DNA of 64,000 bases from Luteimonas terricola. GTDB taxonomy: Bacteria; Pseudomonadota; Gammaproteobacteria; Xanthomonadales; Xanthomonadaceae. The position numbers and the translations under genes were made by a program. Each line of letters starts with the position of its first letter. Position 1 is the first letter of the stretch. Of this stretch, positions 56,224-64,000 are shown in pieces. The stretch lies in contig NZ_SJRX01000001.1 in NCBI RefSeq assembly GCF_004352845.1, forward strand, positions 558,001 to 622,000. Reading direction: 5' to 3'. Below the pieces are notes generated by a model that saw nothing but the letters and a program-made list of their open reading frames with translations, was not told where the DNA came from and did no database searches.

Positions 56224-57495
56224 ATGTCCGCACCCCGCACCGCCCGCGGCGTCCCTGCACGCACCTGGCTGCTGGCACTGGCCGGCATCACGCTGGCCGC
56301 CTTCAACCTGCGCACCGCGGTCACCTCGATCACGCCGCTGCTCGACGTGGTCGGCCGCGAGTTCGGCTTCGGCGCCACCATGGCCGGCGTCATCGGCATG
56401 CTGCCGGCGGCGGCGTTCGCGGCCTTCGGCGCCGCTACGCCCGCCCTCGCGCGCCGCATCGGGCTCGAGCGCACCGTGCTGCTGGCGATGGCGCTCGCAG
56501 CGGTCGGTCTGGTGCTGCGCTCGCTGGCCGGCGGCATGGGCCTGCTGGTCACCGGTTCGCTGGTGTCGCTGGCCGGCATGGGCATCGGCAACGTGGTGCT
56601 GCCACCGCTGGTGAAGCGCTGGTTCCCGCACCGCATCGGCACGCTGAGCGTGGTCTACATCACCGCCCTGCAGGCGGGCACCATCATGGCCGCGTTGCTC
56701 GCGGTGCCGCTGGCCAACGCCTTCGGCTGGCGCCTGTCGATGGGCGCGTGGGCGCTGACGGCGCTGGTGGCGATGCTGCCATGGCTGGCGCTGCTGCGCC
56801 GGGGAACAGACGCGGCACCGGAAACCGGCACCGACGACGACGACGATGACGAGATCCCCGCGGCGGGCGCCACCGACCTCGAGTCCACGCCCGCTTCGCG
56901 CAGCCGCGTCTGGCACACATCGCTGGGCTGGGGCATGGCGCTGATGTTCGGCATGACCTCGCTGGCCACCTACGCGATGTTCACCTGGATGCCGCGGATC
57001 TTCACCGACGCCGGCGCCTCGCCGGCTTTCGGCGGCGCGATGGTTGCGCTGTACACCGGCTTCAGCCTGCTCGGGGGCCTGGTGGTGCCGGCGCTCGCCG
57101 TGCGCATGCCCAACACTTTCGTGCTCGCGCTCGGCTGCGCCGCGGCGCAGTTCGCCGGGTTCGCCGGACTGTGGGCAGCGCCGATGGCGGCACCGTGGCT
57201 GTGGGCCACCCTGGTCGGCATCGGCGGCTGCACCTTCCCGCTCGGCCTGACCCTGATCAACCTGCGCACGCGCACGCCGGCAGGGTCCGCGGCGCTGTCG
57301 GGCTTCACCCAGGGCGTGGGCTACACGCTGGCCTGCCTCGGGCCGCTGCTGTTCGGCATCCTGAAGGACGCCACCGCTGGCCTGGCCTGGCCGTTCGCGA
57401 TGCTGGCTGCGAGCGTGATCGTGATGCTGGCCGGTGCCTGGCAGGCCTGCCAGCCGCGCCATCTCGAAGACATGCCGGGCCAGCAACCGCGCTGA
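56224..57495 (+). CDS. MFS transporter, CynX/NimT-like
   Basis: A 423-residue major-facilitator permease with twelve predicted helices split by a cytoplasmic loop containing an acidic run (DDDDDDE) near residues 207-213. FNLRTAVTSITPLL in TM1 and AGMGIGNVVLPPLVKRWFP are typical of the cyanate/2-nitroimidazole (CynX/NimT) branch. Export or uptake of small organic anions is likely; the substrate is unknown. ATG 56224 was chosen over ATG 56194, whose extra ten residues overlap the tRNA terminator. Confidence 0.85.
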   Translation: MSAPRTARGVPARTWLLALAGITLAAFNLRTAVTSITPLLDVVGREFGFGATMAGVIGMLPAAAFAAFGAATPALARRIGLERTVLLAMALAAVGLVLRSLAGGMGLLVTGSLVSLAGMGIGNVVLPPLVKRWFPHRIGTLSVVYITALQAGTIMAALLAVPLANAFGWRLSMGAWALTALVAMLPWLALLRRGTDAAPETGTDDDDDDEIPAAGATDLESTPASRSRVWHTSLGWGMALMFGMTSLATYAMFTWMPRIFTDAGASPAFGGAMVALYTGFSLLGGLVVPALAVRMPNTFVLALGCAAAQFAGFAGLWAAPMAAPWLWATLVGIGGCTFPLGLTLINLRTRTPAGSAALSGFTQGVGYTLACLGPLLFGILKDATAGLAWPFAMLAASVIVMLAGAWQACQPRHLEDMPGQQPR

Positions 57496-57680
57496 GACCC
57501 CGCATCTTGCCGGACGTATCTGGCACGAGTCTTGCGCCCATTCCATCCCGAATGCTCCTCACGGCTCGGGTCCAGCGAGCTTTCCCGGCCGATACAGCCA
57601 CCACTTGCACGGGCGAATTGCGCAGTTCGTCACATTTTGACGGGCGGCGTCAATCGCCACACACGCAGGGAACCTCCTCA

Positions 57681-59066
57681 ATGACCGTTCTCCAACCACT
57701 GGCGATCGACACCGGGACTGGCCATCCGGAATCCGAGCGCAAGCGCGGCTTCTATCTCTCCGTCCCGACGAAATTCTGTCTCTCGCTGCTGCTCGCCCTG
57801 GCTTGGGTGGGCATGAGCATCTGGTTGTCGCTGCCCTGGCTGGACGACCTGGGGCTTCTGATCGGTGCCCCCCTCGCGATCGCAGTGATCACCTTCATCG
57901 CCTACGTGCCGGGCTTCATGAACGCCTTCCTGATCTCGACGATCCTGCTCGACCGCAGGCCCGCCCGCCGCATCCCCGGGCACTACCCGGCCATCACCGT
58001 GCTGGTGGCCTGCTACAACGAAAGCGCGAACATCGAACACACCATCCGCAGCCTGGCGCAACAGACCTATCCCGGCGACATGACGGTACTGGTCCTTGAT
58101 GACGGCTCCACCGATGACTCGGCCGAGCGCGCCGGGGCGGCGATCGCAGACGTCCAGCTGTCGCCCGGCCACGCGATCCGCCTGCTCCGCGGGGCGCACA
58201 ACATCGGCAAGGCGGGCGTCCTCAACCGTGGCCTGGCACTGACCGAAGACGCCCTCGTGGTGACGGTCGACGGCGACTCCTGGGTCTACCGCGACGCGAT
58301 CGCGAACCTGATCGAACGTTATCTGGCCGACCCGCCCGGAACGCGCGCCGTGGCCGGTTCGGTCCTGGTGCGCAACTCGCGGCAGAACTGGCTGACCCGC
58401 GTGCAGGAATGGGACTATTTCCACGGCATCGCGGCGGTCAAGCGCATGCAGAGCATGTACCACGGCACGCTGGTGGCCCAGGGCGCGTTCTCGGTGTACG
58501 ACCGCGCGGCTCTGGAAGACGTGGGCGGCTGGCCGGAGTGCGTGGGCGAGGACATCGTGGTGTCCTGGGCGCTGCTGGAGCGCGGCCACCGCATCGGCTA
58601 CTGCGAGGACGCCGTCGCCTTCACCAACGTCCCCGATCAACTGTCGCAGTTCGCCCGCCAGCGCCGACGCTGGTCCCGCGGCCTGATCGAAGCCTTCAAG
58701 CACCACCCACGACTGCTGGTGAAGCGCCGGCTGAGCCTGATCTTCATCTGGTGGAACGTGCTGTTCCTGCCGCTGGACCTGGTCTATACGCTGGTGTTCA
58801 TCCCCGGCATCGTCGCCGCGCTGTTCGGCTACTACCACATCGTCGGCATCATGACCTTGCTGGTACTGCCGCTCGCGGTGGCCTGGAACGCCTTCATCTT
58901 CCGCACCCAGAGCCTGATGTTCAAACGCCAGGAGCTCAAGGTGCGCCGAAACACGCTCGGGTTCATCAACTACGTGATCGCGTACTCGCTGATCCTGCAG
59001 CCCATCTGCGTCTGGGGCTACCTGTCGGAGCTGGTCGGGCTGCGCAAGAGCTGGGGGACCAAATGA
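57681..59066 (+). CDS. Membrane glycosyltransferase family 2 (PgaC/BcsA-like)
   Basis: A 461-residue processive-type glycosyltransferase. Two N-terminal membrane helices are followed by the GT2 domain: LDDGSTDDS near 139, VDGDSWV (DxD, divalent metal), GED in CVGEDIVVSW (catalytic base) and QRRRW near 327 (acceptor motif). C-terminal membrane helices follow. It should polymerise or transfer a sugar from a nucleotide-sugar at the inner membrane, as PgaC does for poly-GlcNAc. No PgaB or PgaD homologue is visible. Its stop overlaps the start of the next gene (ATGA). Confidence 0.87.
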   Translation: MTVLQPLAIDTGTGHPESERKRGFYLSVPTKFCLSLLLALAWVGMSIWLSLPWLDDLGLLIGAPLAIAVITFIAYVPGFMNAFLISTILLDRRPARRIPGHYPAITVLVACYNESANIEHTIRSLAQQTYPGDMTVLVLDDGSTDDSAERAGAAIADVQLSPGHAIRLLRGAHNIGKAGVLNRGLALTEDALVVTVDGDSWVYRDAIANLIERYLADPPGTRAVAGSVLVRNSRQNWLTRVQEWDYFHGIAAVKRMQSMYHGTLVAQGAFSVYDRAALEDVGGWPECVGEDIVVSWALLERGHRIGYCEDAVAFTNVPDQLSQFARQRRRWSRGLIEAFKHHPRLLVKRRLSLIFIWWNVLFLPLDLVYTLVFIPGIVAALFGYYHIVGIMTLLVLPLAVAWNAFIFRTQSLMFKRQELKVRRNTLGFINYVIAYSLILQPICVWGYLSELVGLRKSWGTK

Positions 59067-59965
59067 GCCGGTTCACGTGGATCGTCGCGGCGTGCATGGT
59101 GTTCGCCGCGCCCACCGCCATCGCCGCGTCCCCGGTGGCGGGCGGTACTGAAGTCTTTTTCTCGGACGATGCCGACGACACCTCGGTGCAGAAGCTCGCC
59201 GTCAGCGCATTCGACCGCTACGACGATGCCGAGCACTTCCGCGGCCTGACCCTGGAGCAGGCGCGGATCCGGCCGCTGGGCGACCGCGGGTGGACCGATC
59301 ACCGCGCCTACCTGCGCCTTGCCGACACCCGCGGCGAACTGAAGTGGAACACCAAGGTCGGTACCGACGGGCACACCGTGCTCGGCAGTGCGTCCCTGGT
59401 CCGTGACCGCGCGTGGCGGCAGGAGTACTTCATCGAGCGCGACGTGCTCGAAACCCGCTCGGGACGCGAGGGGCGCTATGCCACCTTCGCCGGGGCGGCG
59501 TTCGATATTCCGCTGGATGCGCGCGGCCAGCAGCTCACCCTTCTGGGCGGCCTGCAGGAATTCCCCGGCAGCAACCTGCGCACGCACCTGCGCGCGGTGT
59601 ACTCGCTGCCACTGGTGACGGACTGGGGACTGGGCCTGCAGCTGCGCGCGCGCAGCTTCCACAACAGCCACCCGCGCGAGCTGGACTACTACTCGCCGCG
59701 CCGCTTCGACGAAGCGCTGCCGCTGCTGCGGATCCGCCGCTTCCACGGCGGATGGATGTTCGCCGCCGCCGCCGGGGTCGGCCGCCAGCGCGAAGCGGAC
59801 GCGGAGTGGCGCGCCGCCCGGCTCGCCGAACTGACGGTGGAAAGCCCGCGCGGGGCGAGCGACTGGTACCTGCGTGCGCACCTGCTCTACAGCAACACGC
59901 CGGTGGGCGATGGCGTCAACTACGGCTACCGGCAGCTGGACCTGCAGCTGGTGCGCGGATTCTGA
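59063..59965 (+). CDS. Exported beta-rich protein coupled to the glycosyltransferase
   Basis: A 300-residue protein with a signal peptide (WIVAACMVFAAPTAIAA). The rest alternates in beta-strand fashion, with many Arg/Tyr/Leu strands and a C-terminal YGYRQLDLQLVRGF ending in Phe, as outer-membrane barrels do. The ATG overlaps the glycosyltransferase stop by 4 nt, so the two probably act together in making and exporting a surface polysaccharide. I do not recognise the family. Confidence 0.7.
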   Translation: MSRFTWIVAACMVFAAPTAIAASPVAGGTEVFFSDDADDTSVQKLAVSAFDRYDDAEHFRGLTLEQARIRPLGDRGWTDHRAYLRLADTRGELKWNTKVGTDGHTVLGSASLVRDRAWRQEYFIERDVLETRSGREGRYATFAGAAFDIPLDARGQQLTLLGGLQEFPGSNLRTHLRAVYSLPLVTDWGLGLQLRARSFHNSHPRELDYYSPRRFDEALPLLRIRRFHGGWMFAAAAGVGRQREADAEWRAARLAELTVESPRGASDWYLRAHLLYSNTPVGDGVNYGYRQLDLQLVRGF

Positions 59966-59971
59966 TCCCGC

Positions 59972-61006
59972 TCAGCGGAACGTCGCGATATCGACCGTCG
60001 AACGCTGGCCGATGGCGGCCGCATTGGCCTTGAGCCAGACCTGCGCGCGGCTGCGGCCGTGGTCGCGCAGGGTCTCCAGGAACGGCAGGCTGGTGGTCGA
60101 CTTCGAATCGTCGTCGAGCCGCTCCATCAGTTCATCATCCGCGATCAGGTGCAGGCGCTTGCGGCGCACGGGGTGTTCCTTCACCAGCCAGGGCATGATC
60201 GAGCGGCGCATGAACTCGCGCATGCGGATCAGGCTGCGCATCTCGGCGAGGAAGGCGGCGTTGAAGGCCAGGGCCTGCGAGCGGTCGCGGATCTCGGACG
60301 CCGTGCGCGGCGTGTCGCCAAGCGTGGCCGGGCTCAGCAGCACCATCAGCACGTCCTCCACCCTGCATTCGGCCAGCAGCGGCAGCACCGGCGGGTTGGC
60401 CGCAAACGCGCCGTCCCAGTACGGCTCGCCATCGATCTCCACCGCCTTGTACAGCGCCGGCAGGCAGGCCGAGGCCAGCACTGCATCCGCGCTGACTTCC
60501 GGCGTGCGGAACAGCCGCAGGCGACCGGTGTTGGCGTGGGTGGCGGCAATGAACAGGTCGAAGCGACGCTGCGCGCGCAGGCGCTCGAAATCGATCTGCG
60601 CCTCGACGATGTCGCGCAGCGGGTCATAGCCCAGCGGGTTGAACTGCGCCGGTGCGAGGAAGCCGCTCCATTGCAGCATCAAGGAGGCCATCGGCGAAGG
60701 CCGGCCGTCGCTGGCGCCGGCGCCGGCATGCAGCAGCGATCCGTTGCCGCCAACCGCGCGCCAGAAGCGGGCCAGGGCTTCGCGCGCGCCGTCGGGGCCG
60801 CCTTCCAGCAAGCCGTGCGCAAGCACCACGGCGTTCATCGCGCCGGCGCTGGTGCCACTGGCGCCGCGCAGGTCGAAGCGGCCGTCCTCGAGCAGGGCGT
60901 CGAGCACGCCCCAGGTGAACGCGCCGTGCGCGCCGCCGCCCTGCAGGGCGAGACTGACGGGGCGGACCGCGGTGCGCTTGCGTCGCTTCGGAATGGCCGG
61001 GCTCAC
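59972..61006 (-). CDS. Patatin-like phospholipase
   Basis: A 344-residue protein. [20 protein letters not shown] is the patatin oxyanion-hole motif, GTSAG (Ser near residue 54) the nucleophile elbow, and [10 protein letters not shown] (Asp-Gly) completes the Ser-Asp dyad. DUF3734-like C-terminal helices follow. It hydrolyses lipids or acyl esters; it has no signal peptide, so it probably acts at the inner face of the membrane. The start is GTG 61006, overlapping the argH stop (GTGA) by 4 nt, so it is translated as part of the arginine operon. Confidence 0.86.
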   Translation of the reverse strand: MSPAIPKRRKRTAVRPVSLALQGGGAHGAFTWGVLDALLEDGRFDLRGASGTSAGAMNAVVLAHGLLEGGPDGAREALARFWRAVGGNGSLLHAGAGASDGRPSPMASLMLQWSGFLAPAQFNPLGYDPLRDIVEAQIDFERLRAQRRFDLFIAATHANTGRLRLFRTPEVSADAVLASACLPALYKAVEIDGEPYWDGAFAANPPVLPLLAECRVEDVLMVLLSPATLGDTPRTASEIRDRSQALAFNAAFLAEMRSLIRMREFMRRSIMPWLVKEHPVRRKRLHLIADDELMERLDDDSKSTTSLPFLETLRDHGRSRAQVWLKANAAAIGQRSTVDIATFR

Positions 61007-62313
61007 GTGCTGCCCATCGTGGTCTGCATGCGGGCATTCAGCCGCTCGCGCAGCGCCTCCAGGCGCAGTTCGCCCGCCGCGCCCGGCGATACCCGCGCCG
61101 CCAGGCTGGCAGCGGGATCGCCATCCGCCCAGCGCGCCGGATCGGCCGCCTGGCGATAGGCCTCGCGGAACGGCAGGCCCTCGCGCGCCATGTCGACCGC
61201 AAGGTCGGTCGCATACATCGACGGTTCCAGCGCGGCGCGCATTCGCTCCATGTCCCAGTCGAGGTTGCGCAGCAGGTCGGGCAGCAGCGCCAACGCCTGC
61301 AGGCCCTTGCCGAAGCCGTGGAACAGCGCGCCCTTCGACAGCTGCAGGTCGCGGTGGTAGCCAGAGGGCAGCGACAGCAGCTGTTCGATCTCGCAGCGCG
61401 CGGCAGCCACGCTGGCATAGGTCGCGCGCATCAGCTCGATGACGTCGGGATTGCGCTTGTTGGGCATGATCGAGCTGCCGGTGGTGTACTGCGCCGGGAG
61501 CTTCACGAAACCGGACTCGCCGGCCGTGAACAGGCTCAGGTCCCAGGCCAGGCGGCGCAGGTCGAGCATCGCGCTGGACAGCGCTTCGATCGCGGCCATC
61601 TCGAACTTGCCGCGCGACAGCTGGGCGTAGGTCGCCGCGACCTGCATGCGGCCGAAGCCGAGTGCCGCGGTGGTGTGGTCGCGATCCAGAGGCAGGTTCA
61701 CGCCGTAGCCGGCGGCGCTGCCCAGCGGGTTGGCGTCGATCCAGGCCAGGGTGTCGGCGGCGCGCACGGCGTTGTCGATGAAGGCCTCGGCCCAGGCCGC
61801 CCACCACATGCCCAGCGAGGACACCACGGCGCGCTGCAGGTGGGTGTAGCCCGGCAGGGGCACGTCGGCTTCGGCCTGCGCGCGATCGAGCGCGATGCCG
61901 GCGGCCTCCACGCACAGCGCCTGCGCGCGCGCCAGCTTCTCCTTCAGCCACAGGCGCGTGGCCACCAGCACCTGGTCGTTGCGGCTGCGCCCGGTGTGGA
62001 TGCGGCGGCCGGCGTCGCCCAAGCGCTCGGTCAGCCGCGCCTCGATCGCCGAGTGGCCGTCCTCGTAGCGCGCGTCGAGCACGAAGCGGCCAGCGCTGAA
62101 GTCCGCGCCCAGCGCATCGAGTTCGCGCGCGATGCCGGCGAGTTCGTCGTCGGTGAGGATGCCGATGCGCTGCAGGCCCTCGGCGTGGGCGCGGCTGGCC
62201 TGGATGTCGTGCAGGAAGAAGTCGCGGTCGAGCACCACGTCGTCGCCGGCCAGGAAGGCCTGGATGTCGGCGTCGACGCTGACGCCGGGCTTTTGCCACA
62301 GGAGGTCGGACAT
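61003..62313 (-). CDS. argH: Argininosuccinate lyase
   Basis: A 436-residue fumarase/aspartase-superfamily enzyme. It splits argininosuccinate into arginine and fumarate. [12 protein letters not shown] carries the superfamily signature and the mobile catalytic Ser; [10 protein letters not shown] and GYTHLQRA are the other conserved blocks. It starts at ATG 62313, 12 bp after argC, and its end overlaps the patatin gene. Confidence 0.94.
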   Translation of the reverse strand: MSDLLWQKPGVSVDADIQAFLAGDDVVLDRDFFLHDIQASRAHAEGLQRIGILTDDELAGIARELDALGADFSAGRFVLDARYEDGHSAIEARLTERLGDAGRRIHTGRSRNDQVLVATRLWLKEKLARAQALCVEAAGIALDRAQAEADVPLPGYTHLQRAVVSSLGMWWAAWAEAFIDNAVRAADTLAWIDANPLGSAAGYGVNLPLDRDHTTAALGFGRMQVAATYAQLSRGKFEMAAIEALSSAMLDLRRLAWDLSLFTAGESGFVKLPAQYTTGSSIMPNKRNPDVIELMRATYASVAAARCEIEQLLSLPSGYHRDLQLSKGALFHGFGKGLQALALLPDLLRNLDWDMERMRAALEPSMYATDLAVDMAREGLPFREAYRQAADPARWADGDPAASLAARVSPGAAGELRLEALRERLNARMQTTMGST

Positions 62314-62325
62314 GTCGTTTCCAGG

Positions 62326-63273
62326 TCAATCCAGCGGAATGCCCTCGGCTTCGGGATAGCCGAACGCGAGGTTGAGGTTCTGCAGTGCCTGCGTGGCGGC
62401 ACCCTTGAGCAGGTTGTCGAGCGTGGCCACCACCACCAGCCTGCGGCCGTCGGCCGACAGCGTGAAGCCGCCGACTTCGACGCCGTGGTGGCCGGCGATC
62501 CGGCTCACCCAGGGCGCATCGCCGGTGACGCGCAGCAGCGGCTCGTCGCGATAGCGCTCGCGGTAGCGCGCTTCCACCGCATCGCGTTCCATCGGCGTGC
62601 GCAGGTGCATGTTCGCCGTCAGGGTGATGCCGCGGAAATGCGGCGCCACGTGCGGCATGAATTCCACCGGCGTGCCGAGGTGGCGCGTGACCTCGCGCTC
62701 GTGCAGATGGTCGACCAGCGCGTAGGGCATGAGGTTGTCGCGCAGCTTGTCGGCATCGTTGCGGTCCGACGGCGCGGTGCCCGCGCCGGAGTAGCCGGAG
62801 ACGCCGAAGCACTGCACCGGCCCCTCGACCAGGTCGCGCACCGGCGCGACCGCGAGCTGCATGGCGCTGGCATAGCAGCCGGGGTTGGCGATGCGGCGCT
62901 GGCCGGCATACGTGTCGCGGGTCAGTTCCGGCAGGCCGTAGTACCAGTCGTCGTCGAATCGGTGGTCGGCGGACAGGTCGACGATCACGGGCTCCGCGCC
63001 GGATTCCGCCAGCGACGCGATGCAGGCGTCGGACTTGCCGTTGGGCAGCGCGAGTACCCACGCATCAAGCCCCAGGCTGCCGAGTTCATCGTGCGCGAGG
63101 CTGGCGTAGCGCAGTTCGCCGTGGAAGCCGGACACGTGCTCGGTCACGCGCTGGCCATCGAGCTCGCGCGATGACACCGCCGCCAGTTCGAAGCCGGGGT
63201 GCGCGGCGAGCAGGCGGATCAGCTCGGCGCCGGTGTGGCCACGTGCGCCGACGATGCCGACGGTCCTAGCCAT
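62326..63273 (-). CDS. argC: N-acetyl-gamma-glutamyl-phosphate reductase
   Basis: A 315-residue NADPH enzyme of arginine synthesis. It reduces N-acetylglutamyl-phosphate to the semialdehyde. The dinucleotide motif [14 protein letters not shown] is at the N-terminus; NPGCYAS near 137 holds the catalytic Cys. ATG 63273 lies inside the 3' end of the kinase/acetyltransferase gene (8-nt overlap). The substrate is the product of that gene. Confidence 0.93.
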   Translation of the reverse strand: MARTVGIVGARGHTGAELIRLLAAHPGFELAAVSSRELDGQRVTEHVSGFHGELRYASLAHDELGSLGLDAWVLALPNGKSDACIASLAESGAEPVIVDLSADHRFDDDWYYGLPELTRDTYAGQRRIANPGCYASAMQLAVAPVRDLVEGPVQCFGVSGYSGAGTAPSDRNDADKLRDNLMPYALVDHLHEREVTRHLGTPVEFMPHVAPHFRGITLTANMHLRTPMERDAVEARYRERYRDEPLLRVTGDAPWVSRIAGHHGVEVGGFTLSADGRRLVVVATLDNLLKGAATQALQNLNLAFGYPEAEGIPLD

Positions 63274-64000
63274 GGCTGGCCTCCTGCGTGTCCACCAGGG
63301 TCGCGGGGCGCTGCGCGCAGTGCGCGACCGCGCGCTCGATCATCGGGAATCCATCCATGCCGTACCAGAATACCTTCCACGGCCCCTGCTTCAGGCAGCC
63401 ATCGGACTCTGCGTAATAGAAGGCATTGGCGCCGTTGCCATTGCGCGAGCGCCAGAAGAGCGTCGGCGTCTCCTCGCGCATCACCTGCCAGACCGCACGC
63501 CCCAGTCCCTCGCCCTGGGCGTCGTCGAGCACCGCGAACTTGTCGAGGTAAGGCACGCCATCGACCTCGGTAAGGATCACCGCGGTGCGGTAGTTCTCGC
63601 TGACATAGGCCCGCAGCAACGACGTGCGCTCGAAATAGTCCGGCAGCAGCGCGCGGCCGAAAGCCGATTCGATGAGCGCCCGCAGGCGCGGCAGGTCCAG
63701 CTCGCTCCACGAGCTGGCGCGCAGCACCCGTTCGCCCCGGCGCACCAGCGTACCGGACCCCTTGTGCGTGAACAGCTCGCGCGCCAGCTGGTCGGGGCGT
63801 GTGATCGACACCGAGGAGGAATGCGGCAGCGCCATCAGCAGGTCGTGGATCTGCTCGATCTTCACGCGCATGCCGGAATGCAGCCAGGGCTGCGCCATCA
63901 GCTCCGCGTACTCGGTGCTGAGGTTGATCGAGTCGATCACCCTGTCGTCCGGACCCAGCAGGCCGCCGGTCCCGGTGAGGAACACGATCTTGTACGGCTG
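63266..64000 (-). CDS. Bifunctional acetylglutamate kinase / N-acetylglutamate synthase, 5' end cut
   Basis: The frame runs off the right edge, so the N-terminal kinase part is mostly missing. The visible 245 residues show the end of the kinase domain ([36 protein letters not shown]) fused to a GNAT-type acetyltransferase domain (LVRRGERVL to the end, with [14 protein letters not shown] as the acetyl-CoA loop and [20 protein letters not shown]). This kinase-synthase fusion is characteristic of xanthomonads. It catalyses the first two steps of arginine synthesis and overlaps argC by 8 nt. Confidence 0.9.
   Translation of the reverse strand, partial: QPYKIVFLTGTGGLLGPDDRVIDSINLSTEYAELMAQPWLHSGMRVKIEQIHDLLMALPHSSSVSITRPDQLARELFTHKGSGTLVRRGERVLRASSWSELDLPRLRALIESAFGRALLPDYFERTSLLRAYVSENYRTAVILTEVDGVPYLDKFAVLDDAQGEGLGRAVWQVMREETPTLFWRSRNGNGANAFYYAESDGCLKQGPWKVFWYGMDGFPMIERAVAHCAQRPATLVDTQEASHG

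Overview
The window looks like a chromosome segment of a high-GC gammaproteobacterium of the Xanthomonadaceae/Lysobacteraceae (Lysobacter, Luteimonas or a relative). The reasons are: an arginine cluster whose acetylglutamate kinase carries a C-terminal acetyltransferase domain; dispersed palindromic repeats headed by GTAG, like the SMAG repeats of Stenotrophomonas; weak -35 / TAGAAT-type promoters; and the overall gene content. No integrase, CRISPR array or rRNA operon is visible. The only RNA gene found is one tRNA-Pro(CGG).

Layout. (1) 1-8,450 is an accessory island, visibly more AT-rich than the rest, above all at 5,840-8,450. It holds an overlapping cassette of a DUF262 protein (cut by the window edge), a Z1-domain ATPase and a DUF4420 PD-(D/E)XK nuclease, followed by a DUF3883 nuclease-like protein. 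A second, convergent operon pairs a ParB-like protein with a nuclease-like protein. Both look like genome-defence modules. The island ends directly behind the stop codon of icmF. (2) 8,452-18,000: the fused isobutyryl-CoA mutase IcmF, whose coding sequence contains an in-frame palindromic repeat; a frameshifted MscS-type channel; a papain-like peptidase fused to a hydrolase-like domain; and a phospholipase-D/cardiolipin-synthase-like protein. (3) 18,000-35,870: branched-chain amino-acid (leucine) catabolism: leucine dehydrogenase, isovaleryl-CoA dehydrogenase, acetyl-CoA acetyltransferase, both methylcrotonyl-CoA carboxylase subunits, an enoyl-CoA hydratase and HMG-CoA lyase. Together they take leucine to acetoacetate and acetyl-CoA. 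Between them sit an autotransporter protease, two Ala-rich lipoproteins, a bactofilin with a zinc-ribbon partner, and a GGDEF-EAL protein that overlaps the HMG-CoA lyase gene. (4) 35,960-48,660: SDR dehydrogenase, EF-P-like EfpL/YeiP, a DUF4105 protein, a DUF2388 protein, a D-2-hydroxyglutarate-dehydrogenase-like flavoprotein divergent from serA, a NUDIX hydrolase, two sodium-coupled transporters, and methionine-salvage genes mtnB, mtnD and mtnC. (5) 48,700-64,000: metallophosphoesterase, 7TMR-DISM diguanylate cyclase, an operon hisS - histidine-ammonia-lyase-like - small membrane protein, tRNA-Pro, MFS transporter, a GT2 glycosyltransferase with an outer-membrane-type partner, and the arginine operon argAB-argC-argH-patatin, which runs off the right edge.

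The most unusual structure is a 499-bp cassette at 29,885-30,383. It encodes only a GxxExxY-family PD-(D/E)XK-like protein, is bounded by perfect 42-nt inverted repeats, and splits the leucine-degradation operon so that the next gene (liuD) starts inside or at the edge of the right repeat. A related, gene-less set of the same repeat arms lies between mtnD and mtnC. The GTAG repeats also behave oddly: three of them supply the stop codon of the gene in front, and another lies in frame inside icmF.
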